Source of the DNA: Euglena gracilis
Taxonomy: Eukaryota; Euglenida; Euglenophyceae; Euglenales
Direction of reading: 5' to 3'
Length of the DNA: 64,000 nucleotides
Assembly (NCBI GenBank): GCA_039621445.1
Contig: CP154956.1
Location: 82,084,474-82,148,473, forward strand
The translations under genes were made by a program, and so were the position numbers. A model generated the notes under the pieces. The model was not told where the DNA came from. It did not search any database and saw nothing but the letters and a program-made list of their open reading frames with translations. Below, piece by piece: positions 33,717 through 44,600 of the stretch (positions within the stretch are counted from its first letter, which is position 1; each line of letters starts with the position of its first letter).

Positions 33717-34299
33717 ACAGTTTTTTTTTAAGTCCGGCCGAGCCCCCCCCCCATCCGGATGGGGATCCCCCCAGGGGGGAGTGGGATATACTGAAAATTT
33801 TTGAAAAAGTGCTATTTTTGGAATTTTTCTGTTTATGGCCGGCGCTAACTTCGCTTCGGGCCCAGGGTCTCGCCCCCCCCGAGAAAAAATTGTTTCTACA
33901 CTGATGAGCCAACCCCCTTAGCACGGCATGCCTAACCATACCAATGAATTTTCCTTTGGGAAATTCTGCTGTCCACCACGGTGGACCCCCCCCTGGGGGA
34001 CTGACCCCCTCGGCACGGCAAAATGGGCATGGTGGTCGAGTGTCCTCGTCAGACGTGCCGAACCTCCGCAGTTCTTGCCACAGGGGGAGCCCGCCGTCGG
34101 CCAGCCGTGTGACTCACAGGAAAATGACCCGAGCCACAGCCTTGCAATGCAGAAACAATTTCGCCGTCAATCTCCCTTCAAGGTCATGTTCATCGTTGGT
34201 GGAGGCTGCATTTTTGCCCATTTGAAGTCATTTTCGTCAATTTTTGTCAATTTTGCCAATTTTGGACTTTTTGACCAATTTTGACCATTTCAGCCTGTT
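33717..34299. other. Gene-free stretch with C/G runs and GCCGTCGGCCAGCCGTGTG motif
   Basis: No exon was supported. The motif CCGTCGGCCAGCCGTGTG occurs at about 34092-34109. It recurs twice-overlapped at 34811-34838 and inverted at 41962-41983. The copies bracket or accompany the degenerate arrays described separately. Confidence 0.45.
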
Positions 34300-34770
34300 T
34301 TTACACCGAAAATTAGGCATTTGCCACTCAAAATTAGGAATTTGCACATGAAATTAGGAGTTTGCTCCTCAAAATTGGGAATTGCCCACAAAATTAGAAA
34401 GTTGCCTCTCAAAATTCCGAACCAGCATACCAAATTAGGCATTTGCAACTCAAAATTAGCTTAAGAACACCCAGAATTAGGCATTTGCCAACCCAAATTT
34501 GGACATCCCCCCCCAAATAGGCATTTGCCGCTGAAAATTAGGAACCTTTTTATGAATTAGAAATTTGCCACTCAAAATCAGGCATTGGAACAGCAAATTG
34601 GAGATCACCGGTCAAATTTCAATGCACTCGAAATTAGGCATTTCCCACTCAAAATTTGGCATTTACACATGAAATTAGGAATTTGGTCCTCAAAATTAGG
34701 AATTGGCACACTAAATTAGGAATTTTCCTGTGAAATTTCTGAACTGGCACACCAAATTAGGCATTTGCTG
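34300..34770 (+). repeat. Degenerate tandem array of AAATTAGGCATTTGCCACTC-like units
   Basis: About 20 units of 20-28 bp alternate AAATTAGG(C/A)ATTTG with short variable spacers such as CCACTC, CACATG or CTCCTC. The same units, in inverse orientation, are found at 38130-38205, 40675-40860 and 42040-42315. The array has no strict period, so it is not a CRISPR. Confidence 0.8.
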
Positions 34771-35603
34771 CACAAAGTCAGCGAAACAAAATGACCTGGC
34801 TTCCGTCACGCCGTCGGCCAGCCGTCGGCCAGCCGTGTGCTCCCCCACAAAAAAAAAAACACCAATTTTTTAATAGACAAAAAAGTGCCATTTTTTTGGT
34901 AAAAGGGGGAAATTGCATTAAAAATTGTCATTTTTGATCGCGTTGATGGCATGGGATGAGGGTCATGCCATCTCCTTGCGTCCCAACCACCGCACTTCAC
35001 ACCCATAATGCCCAAAACTTTTCCCCCAAAAAGTGCCGAAATTTGGCGCATTTTTACAACGAAAATGTAAAATTTCCAAAGATACCAATTTTGGCCCATT
35101 TTCATTTGAAAATCCTAATTTTACTTCGTTTTCTACTTCATTTACCTCATCTTAACTTGAGCATTTGCCCCCACCATCAAAGTGTTCACTTCCAGCTGGT
35201 GTGCAGGGTTGCATATAGGAATATAGGGGTATTATATAAAAACCGTTATACGGCCTGTATACGGGTTAAAGCCCACAATTTTTCTGTAACCGTTAATAAG
35301 AGGCCCGCACCTGCCCTGTCTTTCGTTGATGTGCTTCACGCCATGGTTTAGGGCACTTTTGGGGCGTTTTTTTTTGCCCAAAATTTTCTAAAAATCCATT
35401 CACGAAATACAGCCTGTATTCGTGAATTGAAAATAACGCCCTGTATTCCGTGAATAGAAACCAAATGTGAAAACATTGTCGAGATGACCTGGAACACATT
35501 GATAACCAACCCCTGGTCCTAGAAAACCCGAACGAAAGGGGGGACCCCGCATCGGTGCATATTTTTCATAGAGCCCACGACAAACGACAGAGTTTTTTGC
35601 CCA
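34771..35603. other. Gene-free stretch
   Basis: The region contains the GCCGTCGGCCAGCC motif pair at 34811-34838 and AT-rich filler. A second copy of the AAATACAGCCTGTATT / TTCACGAA repeat is at 35397-35455. No exon was supported. Confidence 0.35.
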
Positions 35604-35867
35604 TCAACTTGGGGGGTGTCTCCCCCCCGTCCCCCCCCCCCGCGTCCCCCCCGCGTCCCAGACACCCCCTTGGCTCAACAACAGTGATTTTGCGGTCAGC
35701 CGACTCAAAACCTCGGCATGCAAACCCGTCCTGAATCCAAAAATCAGCAAATTCCACCACTGCATCTGCAGAACGTTGTTTGCGTCAAAACGTGTTCGGA
35801 GGGAGAGAAGTTCCTCCTCTGTCAAAAAAATCCCCAGGTGTTGTTCGTTGAGCAGCTTCCATGGCAC
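35604..35867 (-). pseudogene. Tyrosine-recombinase-like remnant (possible Crypton/DIRS-type)
   Basis: The minus-strand frame reads FLTEEELLSLRTRFDAN and then WWNLLIFGFRTGLHAEVLSR before running into a C-run region and a stop. The second phrase resembles box I of tyrosine recombinases (LLL.TGLR..EL..L), with His where the catalytic Arg is expected. No box II (H-x-x-R) or catalytic Tyr was found in the neighbouring 1 kb. If the match is real, it is a degraded fragment of a Crypton- or DIRS-type element. It could instead be an unrelated host exon. Confidence 0.35.
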
Positions 35868-36632
35868 GCACCCAGGGTGGGTCTTCGTCTTTTATTACTC
35901 GTTTAAAGCATCGTTTAAAACCAGTTTAAAACCGTCGTCAAAAACCAAAAAGACAGGTTTTCGACGTACGGAAAAAGACCTATTGTAGTTTACCGAGCGC
36001 TCGGGGGCAGAGTGGCCAAAAATCCGTGGACGCTTTCTGAAATCGTAGGGTTTACCGCAGGACCTCGGGTTCCGCGGCACATAGAGCACACGGAGGACTT
36101 TTTGTCAGTACGGGCAGCGCAAATAAAATCAGAGAGGGCCCCACACGCCCTGGGTGCCCCATCCTTGAGGGTGTTTTCAATAAAAAAAACCGTTTGCAGG
36201 GTACATAAAACAAGGCTTCTTTTTTCAAAAAATCTTCATTCTGCTTGAAGCCGGAGGGGGGGTTCGGGATTTTTTCACCCCCAAATGGGCTTTGGGGTGA
36301 TGTTGCGGAGAAAGGGTGCTCAACTGAAAAATGGTGGATTTCCCAAACAGAACTTGCAGTGTTTGCCCGCACACGCAAAAATGTTTGTAGGGTTTGTAAA
36401 AAATGTCTGAGGGATTGTATCGAACAAAACACTTCGAGAACAAAGCTGATTTGAAATGAAAAGGTGCATTAAAAACGACAACGTCAACAACGACAGCTCC
36501 AGGAAACGTGCCGCTGACAGGCCTTCTTTCACATGGAGATGGGGCTGAACTTTGCCGAAACGACTGACTCAAAACTCTCCGCATTCCGCGTTACGCAAAA
36601 CAAAAGTCCTTTCTTTTGGGGAAACCACCCAG
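35868..36632. other. Unassigned stretch between the recombinase remnant and a TIR element
   Basis: A plus-strand frame near 36315-36450 holds a Cys-rich piece (NVCRVCKKCLRDCIEQN). A minus-strand frame covers 36225-36584. Neither has convincing splice borders or a recognisable domain. Confidence 0.3.
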
Positions 36633-36845
36633 CAGGCTTCTTTTTAAGACCCCGGGGGGGGCGGGGACCCCCCCCCCAAAATTGGACCCGTTAAATTTTC
36701 AAAAAATTTCCGCGCTTCGCGCCGAAAAGGTATACCTCCGGCGCGGGGACCCCCCCCAGGGGGGTCCGGCCCCGAACCCACCCACTCCCCCCCGGGGGGG
36801 GGGGTCAGAAGAAGAAGCCTGAATCCTGAAGCCAAAAGAAGCCTG
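36633..36845. mobile_element. CAGGCTTCTTTT TIR element with 8-bp TSD CCACCCAG
   Basis: The left terminus CAGGCTTCTTTTTAAGACCCC and the right terminus AAAAGAAGCCTG are inverted. The 8-bp flanks CCACCCAG at 36625-36632 and 36846-36853 are identical. The 213-bp element is mostly G/C runs and has no coding capacity. CAGG termini with 8-bp duplication fit a hAT-derived MITE. Confidence 0.85.
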
Positions 36846-36906
36846 CCACCCAGTCAAACAAACAGGGACAGAGGAAATCAGAACCCCAGGATTGCTGATA
36901 CCCCAC

Positions 36907-37366
36907 CTGTGACCGACACCCAAAAAAAGCAGGCCAGTCCATCCTTTGCAACGTCGATGGCGGAGTCCTCAGAATCCTCCCTGCTGTCGCGTTCAGAGCA
37001 GGTCTGGAGCCCCCTCTGGATTTTTTAACAGTTGGGGGCAGTGGTTTTTTTTAAAAAAAAAAGCCCCCCAGGGTTTTTAACAGTGGGGGAGGGACCGATT
37101 TTTTGAACGGGGGGGGGGGCTGGATTCTTTTACAGTGGGGTGGTTTTTTAAAAAAAACTGGGGGGTGCTGGTCATTCGATTAAAAACTAGCGGGGCCTGG
37201 ATGAGAAAAACTGGAAGCCCTGCGCTGCTCTCCATCATCTTCTTGAACAGTCCGTCCCCTGTCTCATCTGCCCCATCATCGAGGCCCACCATGTACAGGA
37301 GGTCGATGTCCCCGCCATCGATGCCGTACGGTCGGCATCCCCATCAGCTGCACCCAGCAATCCAGC
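36907..37366 (-). CDS. Unknown protein, two tentative minus-strand exons
   Basis: Candidate exons are 37212-37366 and 36907-37003, with AG acceptors and GT donors. The second reads TCSERDSREDSEDSAIDVAK and continues GLACFFWVSVT. The first is strongly protein-like only in one frame after an early TGA (GDIDLLYMVGLDDGADETGD, then GLFKKMME). The frame that opens at the acceptor reads AGLLGAADGDADR. Joining them needs a one-base change near 37329. The piece may be a pseudogene or contain an assembly indel. I do not recognise the family. Confidence 0.3.
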
Positions 37367-37415
37367 CTGCGGCAAAAGGGGCGGAAAACAATGGGAAGTA
37401 AAATTCCCGTACACA

Positions 37416-38349
37416 GGAGGAGCCCACACCGCGGTTATCACCGCGGTTACACCGCGGTTACGTGGGCCAGGTGCCTTGCAAGGTGGTGGAGGCAGAGTTT
37501 CGGGGGCGTCGGCAAAATGGGAAATCCCCCCAAAGTAAGACCACCCGAAAAAACGGTAACCCCCAAATAACCCCCCCCCCCCCGGTGTGTTCATTTTGGA
37601 TGAGCTGGGGCCCCAGGGGGGGGTAGGGTGGTGACATTGGTGAAAAGTGGTTGGAAAGATAAGTAAAAAATCGTGAAATTCGGTGAAATTTCAAGTGCCG
37701 GAAATTTCAGTCACCACCCTAAGGGGGGGGTGTATTTGGGTGTGTGTGGTATTTGACACATGGAAAACCAAAGCAAAACAGGGGGGTGTTATTTTGGCGC
37801 TCAAAATCAGCCCCAGAGGGGGGGGGTGTTATTTGGGGGATGCTATTTGGGGGGGGGTGTTATTTGGGGGGTTTACTCCTTTGCTAAATGACCCACTTCT
37901 AAAAACGCCAAATCAGTTCTCTTGAGGCCAGAAACGGGTCATTATGAGGTTATTTGAAGGAGTCGAGTTAGGGTTAAGGTTCTTGCAAACAGTTTAACCC
38001 TTCTCGCTGAACGTCGCGGGGGGGGGGGTCGGGGGGGGACGTGGCTGTTTTGACGGGTCACGTGTGACCTGTGTGACCTCACACACAACGTCAGATGTGA
38101 CCTACTTTTAGAACTTTTGTGTCCAAAAATAGATCCAATTAGGAATTTATCACACATTTTGGCAATTTTGATTCCTAATTTGGGTGCTAATTCCTAATTA
38201 GGTGCCATTTTTTGGCTCCTACTGGGATGCGGAAACCCTCCATGTGGGGGTCGCGGGGGTTGCGAGGGGTACACCCCTCTTGTTCTTGTTCTCACCGCGG
38301 TTACACCGCAGTTACACCGCGGTTACACCGCGGTTATCTGGGCTCCTCC
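37416..38349. repeat. Unit bounded by inverted GGAGGAGCCCA and ACCGCGGTTA arrays
   Basis: The left border GGAGGAGCCCA (37416-37426) is followed by three ACCGCGGTTA copies. The right border has four ACCGC(G/A)GTTA copies followed by TGGGCTCCTCC (38339-38349). The palindromic ACCGCGGT core makes each array self-complementary. The 37559-37873 element is nested inside. No flanking duplication was found. Confidence 0.55.
37559..37873. mobile_element. C-run TIR element, TTATTTGGGG family, TA flanks
   Basis: The left end is ACCCCCAAATAACCCC with a long C run. The right end has three GTTATTTGGGGG-like repeats, inverted relative to the left. TA flanks are at 37557-37558 and 37874-37875. The 315-bp element is non-coding. 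Confidence 0.65.
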
Positions 38350-38652
38350 ACATGGCATAACCCCGTGTTGTGTTGAAGAAAGAAGTCGTGCTGCATCAGT
38401 GGTGTGGACATTCATCCATTTCGGTTTCAAAACATTTCCCCAGAAAACATTTCAATATTTCAAAACATGCATGAAACAGCCAGGGCGGAGGCTTGGAGCG
38501 ACAGGGAACACACCTGGATCTCTCAACCATCCAACAATCCAAGACACCAGCGGATGCGTCCGTCTCCCCCATAGTTTGGGGGGGCCTTTTCAGGCCGAGG
38601 GCTGTCCACAGCATGTTGAAGTCTCTCAGCAGCTCCAAAGGGCTGAGAAGCC

Positions 38653-38800
38653 AACTTGTACTTGTAAACTTGTAAAACTTGACTCGAACTTGTTCTCGTT
38701 CCTTGTACTTGCTTGCTTGCTTGAATTTGCTTGTTCTTGAACTTGAATTGCGCTTCAGACTTGTACTTGAAGCTTGTAAACTTGTAAACTTGAGCCTGAG
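38653..38800 (+). repeat. Degenerate CTTGTA/CTTGCT simple-repeat tract
   Basis: A tract of about 150 bp is built of ACTTGTA, CTTGCTTG and TTGTTCTTGAACTTG variants. Reading frames through it have low-complexity composition and are not counted as genes. Confidence 0.8.
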
Positions 38801-38996
38801 CTTGAAACCTCACCAGGGGCCTTCACTTGTGCATTGTGCCAAAAAAAAACACACTAAAAGGCACAAAAGGAGAACAAAATGTTGACCGCGAGAGCAGGCA
38901 GACCCTACTTTGGGTTTTCGACAGTTTTCGACAGCATTCCGACATTTTTGACGCTTTATTCCTTGTCAAAATGGTCTTTTTGTCTTTTTCCTAGTA

Positions 38997-39297
38997 CCAT
39001 GCCCCCCCCATATTGTACCCCCCCCCCCCTAGGAGCCATTTTCGAGGGGGGGTACATTATGGGGGGGGGGTACATTATGGGGGGGGTCCCTCAAAGTGGG
39101 GGGGTACAGAGATTTTTTAGCCCATTTTCTTGTGTCCGCCGATGGCGGCCGGAAATATAAGATCCGCCGAATTTTCACCGACCCGAAAAAAATCTTCCGG
39201 CCGCCTTCGGCGGCCAGTTTTTGGTCAAAATTTTTCGGGGGGTCGGAGGGGGGGGGTACATTATGGGGGGGGTACAATATGGGGGGGGGGGGCATGG
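38997..39297. mobile_element. C-run TIR element, CATATTGTACC family, TA flanks
   Basis: The left end is CCATG, a C run, then CATATTGTACC and another C run. The right end is the exact inverse apart from run length. An extra TACATTATGGGG motif is repeated on both sides. TA flanks are at 38995-38996 and 39298-39299. The 301-bp element is non-coding. Confidence 0.8.
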
Positions 39298-39570
39298 TAA
39301 AAGACACTTAACTCCACACTGCACGCACCCCTCTTTCACGTTTGAGCACCGGGGCAGCAAATTCATTCAGCAACGGAAACGGTTCGCCCGTTTAGCCATT
39401 AAGAACAAAAACTGAGGACAAGAAGAACATATCCGTTAGTGTAAAACGATTTCCAAGACGGCGTACGTTGTGTTGAAAAAAATGATGCAAATGGCCAAAA
39501 CTCAAGCCAGGTGTATCTGTCGAATGAATTTTCAAGGCAGGCGTGCGGGCCCAAACAAAATAGGTTTTAG

Positions 39571-39671
39571 TAAATCAACAGACACTAACGATTTCAGCAG
39601 GGGCGCCGGGCCGCTCGCTTCGCTTGCACGGCCCGGCACCCCTGCTGAAATCATTAGTGTCTGTTGATTTA
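39571..39671 (-). repeat. Long hairpin: 43-bp arms, 15-nt loop
   Basis: The arms 39571-39613 and 39629-39671 are reverse complements except at two positions. On a minus-strand transcript both mismatches become G.U pairs, so the RNA stem would be fully paired; on the plus strand they would be C/A mismatches. The loop is CTCGCTTCGCTTGCA. Both strands encode the peptide STDTNDFSRGAGP because of the palindrome. It may be a small foldback element or a hairpin RNA source. Confidence 0.85.
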
Positions 39672-40124
39672 TATACAAATTGGTCTATGTGTGATATTTT
39701 CGCAAAGGAACACAAAAGATCAAAATCCACAAAAAGAACAACGAAATTTTTTTTAGAGTGAGAGCCCTCGTCAACTGCATACTTTTTAACCACATAAACA
39801 GGCGAATAGCTCAGTGGTTTCGAGACGTAAAAAGTTTTAAATCTTCGCCCAAACACGGTTTCAACCAAGAACAGTGTTTTGGCCAAGGTTTTAGGGGGGC
39901 CCATGCTCCCCCTAACTCTTAACTCTTGGTCCAAACACAGTTGTTGACAGTTGGTAATGATTTTAACAGTGTTGAGTACGTCAAGTGAAGACCTTTTTTA
40001 GCGTCCCACGGACAATGGGAAGTGAGGTATTTCCTCTGAAACTCACTTGCGCAATTGTGCCAGTGATTGAAATTTACACTCCTTTGTGCAATTGCCCACT
40101 TTTTTGTTTTTGTTTGCGTGATTA
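39672..40124. other. Unassigned stretch
   Basis: A minus-strand frame to 39934 continues from the hairpin (118 codons) but has no recognised domain. An A-box-like GGCGAATAGCTCAGTGG at 39801 does not fold into a tRNA. No gene is called. Confidence 0.3.
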
Positions 40125-40500
40125 CCCTCACCCCCCCCCCTATTTGGCTAATGGCCGGGCTCCTTCAGACCCCCAATTAGCCAATTAGGGGGGGGGGGAC
40201 AATTAGGGGGGGGGGCTCGAGGACCCCGACCCCATACTTTTTGACGTGTGCAAAATTGGTCGATTTTTTGTGCATTTTTGGATTGGTTATGACTTTTTCT
40301 TATCCGACAATTTTTAACATTTTCAAAACGGACGTTTTTGGGGGTTTTCTGAGCCCTTGCCGAAATTGGCCAAAGTTGGCCAAGGGAACGTCCATTGGCC
40401 AATTGGGCTAACCCCCCCCCCCCTAATTGGCTAATGGACCTCCCTTAAGGACCCCCCAATTAACCAATTAGGGGGGGGGGTGATTAGGGGGGGGTGAGGG
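40125..40500. mobile_element. C-run TIR element, CCAATTAGGGG family, TA flanks
   Basis: The left terminus is CCCTCACCCCCCCCCCTA and the right terminus is its inverse. Inner copies of GG(C/T)TAATGG and CAATTA(G/A)CCAATTAGGGG lie at both ends. TA flanks are at 40123-40124 and 40501-40502. The 376-bp element is non-coding. Confidence 0.78.
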
Positions 40501-40674
40501 TATTCAAGTAACACAGTGAATTTATCCTCACTGGGACCATTTCCTGGAGTGATTTTTTCCTTATGAGAAATGGCTGGGGGTGTTACCCCCGTGACCCCCC
40601 CGTGACCCCCGCGACCCCCCCGTGACCCGAACAAGGACCTTTTCGGCGAAATATTGTAGGGAATTTTTTGGCCG

Positions 40675-40860
40675 GTGATGCCTAATTTGATAAAATTCTC
40701 AGACAGATTCCTAATTTTGAGGTGTAAATTTTTCAAATTTGGGTTTGGTGATTCCTAATTTGGTTTCAAAATCCTAATTTCAAGTGTGGGGATTCCTAAT
40801 TTATGGAATTTTCCCCAAAAATTCCGGATCATGATTCCTAATTCTGCCACCAAAAATGTG
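40675..40860 (-). repeat. Short degenerate CCTAATTT array
   Basis: Seven or eight ATTCCTAATTT-like units are present, in inverse orientation to the array at 34300-34770. Confidence 0.65.
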
Positions 40861-41608
40861 GTGTTCCCCCCGTGACCCAAACCACCCCCGCTGCATGACA
40901 GGGTGCCATCTGCTCGTTCCTAAAACCGCATATTCCTGAAACGTATTTTGAACCGTGGTACACATCCTTCCATGAGCCGTTGGACAAGAAGGTGATCTCG
41001 ATGTCCAAATTGTGAGAAGAGCATTGGACAGTTACAAAGCACAGCCTTCACACCACGGACTTTGTGGTCTCACACATTCTACCGCCTGGGACAGATTCAG
41101 CGGTCCAGAATTCTACCACCCTTTCGTCACCTGCTAAAATGTTCTAATTTGTAAAGCAAATCAAGACCATATGACCCCCGGCCAGAAAAGTAACTAAATG
41201 CTCCATAAACCCGAAACTCGCTTAGGAAAAGGGTGTTGAACAGAGGCATTTCTTAACAACCGGAAACAGCTGAAATCCTTGGACATGGAAATGACGTTGC
41301 TGGGGTCTGATCTTGCACACCAGAACAACTGCTCTGCAGCATTTCAAAGCATGTGAATGAGGTTTCCCACGAAGGGGTTGCAAAGGCTCTTTTTTTGTCA
41401 AGCTGCAGAATTAGAACCTTCAAACTTCCTTCATGCCTGATGTCCGGTCTCGGGGGGTTAGGGCCTCGGCAAACAGCGTGGGGCACAAACCAGGGGAGCC
41501 CCTGGTCTCCAAAGGGGGGGGTCACCCGATGTCCCAAACCCCCATTTAACTCTTTGTCCCAGTCCTTGTGCTTTCCATGGCAACTCCATGATTTCTTTTC
41601 CTGACAAG
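40861..41608. other. Gene-free stretch
   Basis: No exon with convincing borders or repeat structure was recognised in this mixed-composition sequence. Confidence 0.35.
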
Positions 41609-44600
41609 CTTCCAAAGGTGACATTGAAGAAGGACTCTGAGAAATTTGATTTGGTGCTCTTTTTGCAAAGACCTGAAGGTTTGTTCACCCAGGGTTTTGC
41701 TTTCATGGATTATCGTATGATTTTGTTGCATCTGTGGCTGGCCTTTTATGTTTTATGTTTTAGTTGTTGTTTTTTGCTGGAAGCAACAAACAAGCAAAAA
41801 GCGTCAAAGACAAAGACAATGATACCAAATTTCCCTGACCGCAAGGGTGAATTATATAATAAACCCCCCCCCATTTAAACCGACCCGTCGGTTTAGGACT
41901 TTTGGGTTGGCGGAAATCCTGGAGGGGGTCGGTTTAGACGGGGGGTCGGTTTCAGGGGGAGCACGCGGCTGGCCGACGGCGTGACGGAAGCGGGTTGATG
42001 TTAGCAAGGCAATTTCAATTGGCAAATGCCCAATTTGGTCGGCCAATTCCTAACTTTGAGTGACAAATGCCTAATTTGGGATGCAAATTCTTAATTTTCG
42101 GGGGCAAATGCTGAATTTTGGGTGTAATATCCAATTTTTGGTGGCAAACTGCCTAATTTTGGGTGCAAACTTCAAATTTTAGATAGAAAATGCCTAATTT
42201 TGTAGTTTTTGGGTTCCAACACCAAATTTTCGGAGGAAAATGCCCAATTTGAGGTGCAAACTCCAACATTTGGAAGCAGATGCCTAATTTTGGGTGTAAA
42301 ATCCCAATTTTGGGTCATCAACACTAACTATTCAATGAGCATGGTTGCACTTTCCGTTGGCGGCTTCCATTATGTTGCGCATGTTTGTCATCCAACTTGC
42401 CAGGGGTCGGTTTATTTATTTTTTTTTTGGTTGACATTCTGCAATGGGTCGGTTTGGAAGGGTAGGTCGGTTTAGAAGGGGAGTCGGTTTAAATGGGGGG
42501 GGGGGGTTTACACATATTACATATATTATGTATATATTGTACCGCAAGGGTGAATTATATAATTTGAATTATGTCAAAATGATCTTCAAATCTATTTTTT
42601 TGGAGTCTGTGTTTAGGACACAACCAATGACGTGGATTCCCCCACCCGGACTCGGGCGATCTGCCACAAACGTCCTTTCTCGTTGTTCTGGTTGTTAGAT
42701 TGATTTGATTTCTTGGACCAACTTTAACACAAAAATCAATTTATGTTCTAGAACTTGATGGTTGACATTGTTTCGACTATGTTTCTCCCTAATTTCATGC
42801 ACGTGGGTTGTGTCTAGTTTGAACCGAAGTGATGCGTTAAAAAAGGACCACAAAAACAGACTGGTCCACGCCAATAAATTGTCTTCCACAGGCATCTTTG
42901 CTCCAAAATGTTTAATCTCTAGCTTGATTTTGGCCCCTTTTTTTCAGAAAAAGGTGACAAGAGTCACTTTTTGGCCATTTTTCGGGTCTGGACGGTGAAT
43001 TTTCAATGGGAAAAAAGTCAATCCAATTTTGGGTCATTTTGGGGAGGCCAAAAAATTTTGTAACCCCTTAGGCAGAGGGATCCAAGGGGGGGGGCACCAC
43101 GCGTGCGCCCATGAGGGGGGGCCTTCAGCAAACGGCGCACCTGTCTCCCAAAAATTTCTTTTCACCCCCCCCTCATTTGACTCCCACAATTGGGACTTGG
43201 CCCTCCACCCAAAAAACACCCGAAAAACCCAAAAAACCCACCATTTTTACGCCATTTAAACATTTTCTTCAAAAATTTCGGCTTCATACGCCAATTTTTT
43301 TTTGCTGGACCAATCAATAAGGAGCAGGCTTGCTTGGCGAGCTGGGTTAGCCAGGCTAGCCAGGCCAGCAGCACCCCAAACACACTGGAGGACACCTCCC
43401 ACTCCAAAGTGTTCTCAAAGAAAAAGAAAATGTGTTTCTCACACCCGGTTCAGTCCTGAACCCAGGGGCCTGACCTCATTTTGGGCTGACGCCCAAACCG
43501 CAGTCTCTGGCCCCGGGTTCACGAGCGAATTGGGGTCAGGGACCCAGAATCCAGATTTTCGACACGGAATCCAACATCCTGAATTTTGGCGACTGGGATT
43601 GTACCTGTGTTTGTTTCAACTGCTCAAGTGTGAGCTCAGCAGGCGACCATCAATGTCAACCAAATCTGACCTTCAAAATGCTTGGAAATTTTGGTACCCT
43701 GGGGTTCTGGAACAGGCTTGTGCTTAGTCGGGTGCCTACCCCACGGGGGGGGTGCTAGGAGCAGGCACCCCATAGCACCCGATCCGACCCCCCCGGGGGG
43801 GTAGGGTTTTGGGGGGTGCCTGCCCCTAGCAGGAACCCCCCTAGGGGTAGGCACCCCCCTCCGACCCCGGCGCCTTCGGCGCCGGGGGCCCGGAAAAGGC
43901 CATTTTCAACGAAAAATTTCTGGGTCCCCCCCCGGACCCCTATCCCCCCGGGGGGGGGGGTGTGCCTGTTAGGGGCAAACACTCTATAGCACCCCCCCCC
44001 GGTTGGTAAGCACAAGCATGTTCTGGAAGCGTCAGGGACTAGGCAGAGACATTTTTTTCGCTCAGAAGGTTCTGGGAAATCAGGATCTTCCATGTGATTT
44101 TTCCCGAAGGTTTCTTTGTGTACCATGGCCAGGTTGGCACCATGTGAACAGTGCGCTGTCCTTACCCCCCACCAGCCCAATTTTTGGCTGTCCTTGAGGC
44201 TGCCAACACACCTCAGCAACGTCCACCTGTTGACAGTGCGCTTTGGGGTGGCAATGGTCTGGTGGCCTTGTACAAGGAAGGGCCCTCCCGGGTCAACATA
44301 GTGGTATCGTGCCTTTGGTGCTTGCTCCTTTCCCTCGGTACTGTGCAAGAAATAGCGCCATTGCTATGGGTATGGGGCAAATTTTTTGTTTTTATTTCAG
44401 TTTTTTTACCCCTGCGCTTGGACAACGCAAGGACGAGATTTGGAATGGTTTCAAACAAAAAAAATGGCAAAAATGCTGATTTTCTCTTTGGGGGGAGTGC
44501 AACCAAAATTACTGGATTTTGATTCATTTTTGACTGATATCAGGTTCAACCTTGCGATCAACCAAAATTGCCTTTGTTTTTTTGGCTTGTTTTAAAAAAT

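Noticed and set aside
34300-34770. Regularly spaced repeats with variable spacers, CRISPR-like at first sight
   Set aside because: Repeats are degenerate and of unequal length, the context is eukaryotic, and no cas genes are present.
39801-39875. tRNA-like A box (TAGCTCAGTGG) with a GGTTTCAACC downstream
   Set aside because: The spacing and arms do not give a cloverleaf; no anticodon stem could be formed.
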